From positions 12,646,501 to 12,710,500 of the forward strand of contig NC_057768.1 of assembly GCF_010389155.1 (NCBI RefSeq): DNA of 64,000 nt, written 5' to 3'. Positions 62,621 to 64,000 of this stretch are shown one piece after another. Under the pieces are notes generated by a model. It saw only the letters and a program-made list of their open reading frames with translations. It had not been told where the DNA came from and ran no database searches. The translations under genes were made by a program, and so were the position numbers. Origin of the DNA: Erigeron canadensis (lineage: Eukaryota > Streptophyta > Magnoliopsida > Asterales > Asteraceae). The first letter of the stretch is position 1. The number at the start of each line of letters is the position of its first letter.

Positions 62621-62630
62621 TCTATTTATA
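62621..62630 (-). promoter_or_regulatory. TATA box of gypsy 1 5' LTR
   Basis: TATAAATAGA on the minus strand, followed downstream by ccctagagagagaag leader-like sequence. A typical plant LTR core promoter. Confidence 0.7.
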
Positions 62631-62912
62631 CCTTCCCTAATAATAAATGAACTCAATAAATGCAAGGACTATTTGCGAACATTTTGAACTAGAACTTTTA
62701 TGAACACGAACATTTACGAACCGAACTTTAGTATTTCATCGTACTTAAACATAAATTCGTCATGTAGATCAAGAATTAAGATCAAATTTGACCTTCATAT
62801 AAGCCCATAATTTAGGTTTAAAGCACGTCAAGAACTTAAATAAATTGAATTGTCTAGCCGTTCTAATGACGAAAGTATGATTCAAGGAACTTATTTAAAT
62901 CCTTTCTAAGAT

Positions 62913-64000
62913 AACACGTCATAATTAAGATATTTGTCTATTTAAAACTTTATAGAAAACTCATATGAATCATTAAGGCACAAGTCATATCATACAATAC
63001 ATCTCACATACATATCATCACATCAAACATCTTCATATATGATGGGTCATCCTAAATGTGCCTAGTCATCTTTTGCATCTTCACATATAACATCTAATCA
63101 TCTTTATAGTTGTGACATAAGTCACGCATCTCATATAACATATACATCTTTATAAAGGTGACATAAGTCACACCCGACTAGATGAACAAACCATACGATT
63201 GTACATCAATGTCGTTAAGGAATGGCAAGCCAATCCCTGAGTAATCCGTATGTTTAAGACAAGTGGGATGGGTCAGACCTCCCGTATTACTCTTCACATC
63301 TTTGACCATGTTGCAAGGAGCCACCCAAGCAACCACATCTACGCACTTAGCCAGACAAGGGCAAGCACGGGTTAAGCTTAACACTTTCACATCTAAATTA
63401 TGAGCTCGATTTTCACATCTCATATAGTTTAGGTGTCCGTGTTACCTAAACATCATCACATAATCATCTTTTACGTTTGGGCCCTTAAACGTGCATGTGT
63501 CATGGCAACTTAATAAGTCTAGTGAACTAGATGAACAAGCCATGTAATCATGCACATATCACATATCATCAACATATATCACATTTCAATTCATCTCAAA
63601 ATATTACATATCATTCCATATCATATCATTACATCTCATATCATTGCATAACATCTCATAGCATATCATTACATCTCATATCATTGCATAACATCTCATA
63701 GCATATCATTACATATCATCTTTCATTGCATAACATAGTTCATCACATAATGTATTTCATAATAACTCAAAGCATTTTATATCATATCATAGCATCACAT
63801 ATTTTTGAGGTAGCATCTCAGGCTTCAATATGCATATACATCCATATCACCTCCCGTATAATCCCGATTAACCATAAGTAAACAAGATATCAATTGGAAA
63901 GTTATTATATGAAAACTATGTTTTTGTTGAACCCTCGGCGTGTCAAAGTAGTGTATCTTACCTCGGAGAAGCACACAACAAATGATAACGTAAGTTACCG
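62913..64000. mobile_element. Outer LTR retroelement, right part (continues past window)
   Basis: Non-coding, rich in catatcatatcat-like repeats, with ggatgggtcagacctcccg and gcaaggagccacccaagc segments of an LTR type I have seen in gypsy elements. It probably continues the LTR that began at 45234. The 81-codon minus frame at 63178-63423 is not supported as a gene. Confidence 0.4.
63590..63790. repeat. Tandem cat/atcat-rich repeats
   Basis: A 39-40-bp unit with cattgcataacatctcatag repeats at least twice within a wider catatcat-rich tract. Confidence 0.8.

Larger units (their letters stand above)
45591..62912 (-). mobile_element. Ty3/gypsy chromovirus-like element 1, with element 2 nested in its 5' LTR
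   Basis: Minus-strand element. Left (3') LTR 45591-47005; right (5') LTR starts 52896, is split at 52980 by element 2 and resumes at 60387/60392. Both LTRs start TGTCACACC. Internal order on the minus strand: gag, protease, RT, RNase H, integrase with chromodomain-like tail. The last 11 bases of the right LTR and its target duplication are missing. Multiple lesions make it inactive. The C-terminal VRWKSRRGPEFTWE wording points to the Tekay/Del branch; inferred. Confidence 0.9.
60392..62912 (-). repeat. 5' LTR of gypsy element 1, second segment
   Basis: Continues the LTR broken at 52979. 60392-61647 is about 99 percent identical to the left LTR; 61648 to about 62843 is absent from the left LTR; 62844-62912 again matches. 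The terminal GGTTGTTACA is missing. Confidence 0.9.

Noticed and set aside
63178..63423. 81-codon minus-strand ORF with several Cys
   Set aside because: Lies in LTR-like repeat sequence; Cys spacing fits no known finger or knuckle.

Overview
This is a stretch of nuclear plant DNA. It is AT-rich, has one intron-rich plant housekeeping gene, and is otherwise packed with plant transposable elements. The SIRE-type Ty1/copia proteins and the LTRs that begin TGTAACACCC resemble those I know from Asteraceae genomes. A eudicot is near certain; Asteraceae is an inference.

Region 1 (1-4930, minus strand) is a badly decayed SIRE-type copia element cut by the window edge. Region 2 (about 4920-11460, plus strand) is accessory DNA: a coding tail, two tract/LTR-start motifs, a long LTR-like stretch with a 12-bp minisatellite and TATA boxes, a broken unknown ORF (8265-9742), and two arrays of tandem stem-loops whose arms differ in sequence but stay complementary. 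Region 3 (11465-14115) holds a LINE 3' fragment, a short ORF of unknown origin with its own promoter-like sequence, and a small palindromic repeat.

Region 4 (14581-27111) is a complete SIRE-lineage copia element on the minus strand: 5-bp target duplication GTATC, LTRs of 976 and 979 bp, initiator-Met primer site, gag, protease, integrase, RT and RNase H, plus a further 3.7-kb coding region downstream of pol. Next to it (27186-30947) is a hAT element with an 8-bp duplication and a BED-finger transposase, now broken.

Region 5 (31538-37464, minus) is the one clearly intact host gene, UDP-glucose pyrophosphorylase. I could follow 21 coding exons that join in frame into 470 codons plus a stop. 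One intron is GC-AG, and another carries a SINE-like insert.

Region 6 (38087-45200) contains a 2.5-kb solo LTR inserted in a palindromic repeat, a Helitron 3' end preceded by a broken RPA-like OB-fold gene, and minisatellites. Region 7 (45234-64000) is a three-level nest of Ty3/gypsy elements: an outer LTR (from 45234, resuming near 62913), a chromovirus-like element in it (45591 to about 62912), and a second related element (52980-60386) inside the 5' LTR of the first. All are on the minus strand and all have several disabling lesions, so the genes here do not work together as a pathway; the host gene is a metabolic island among transposons.
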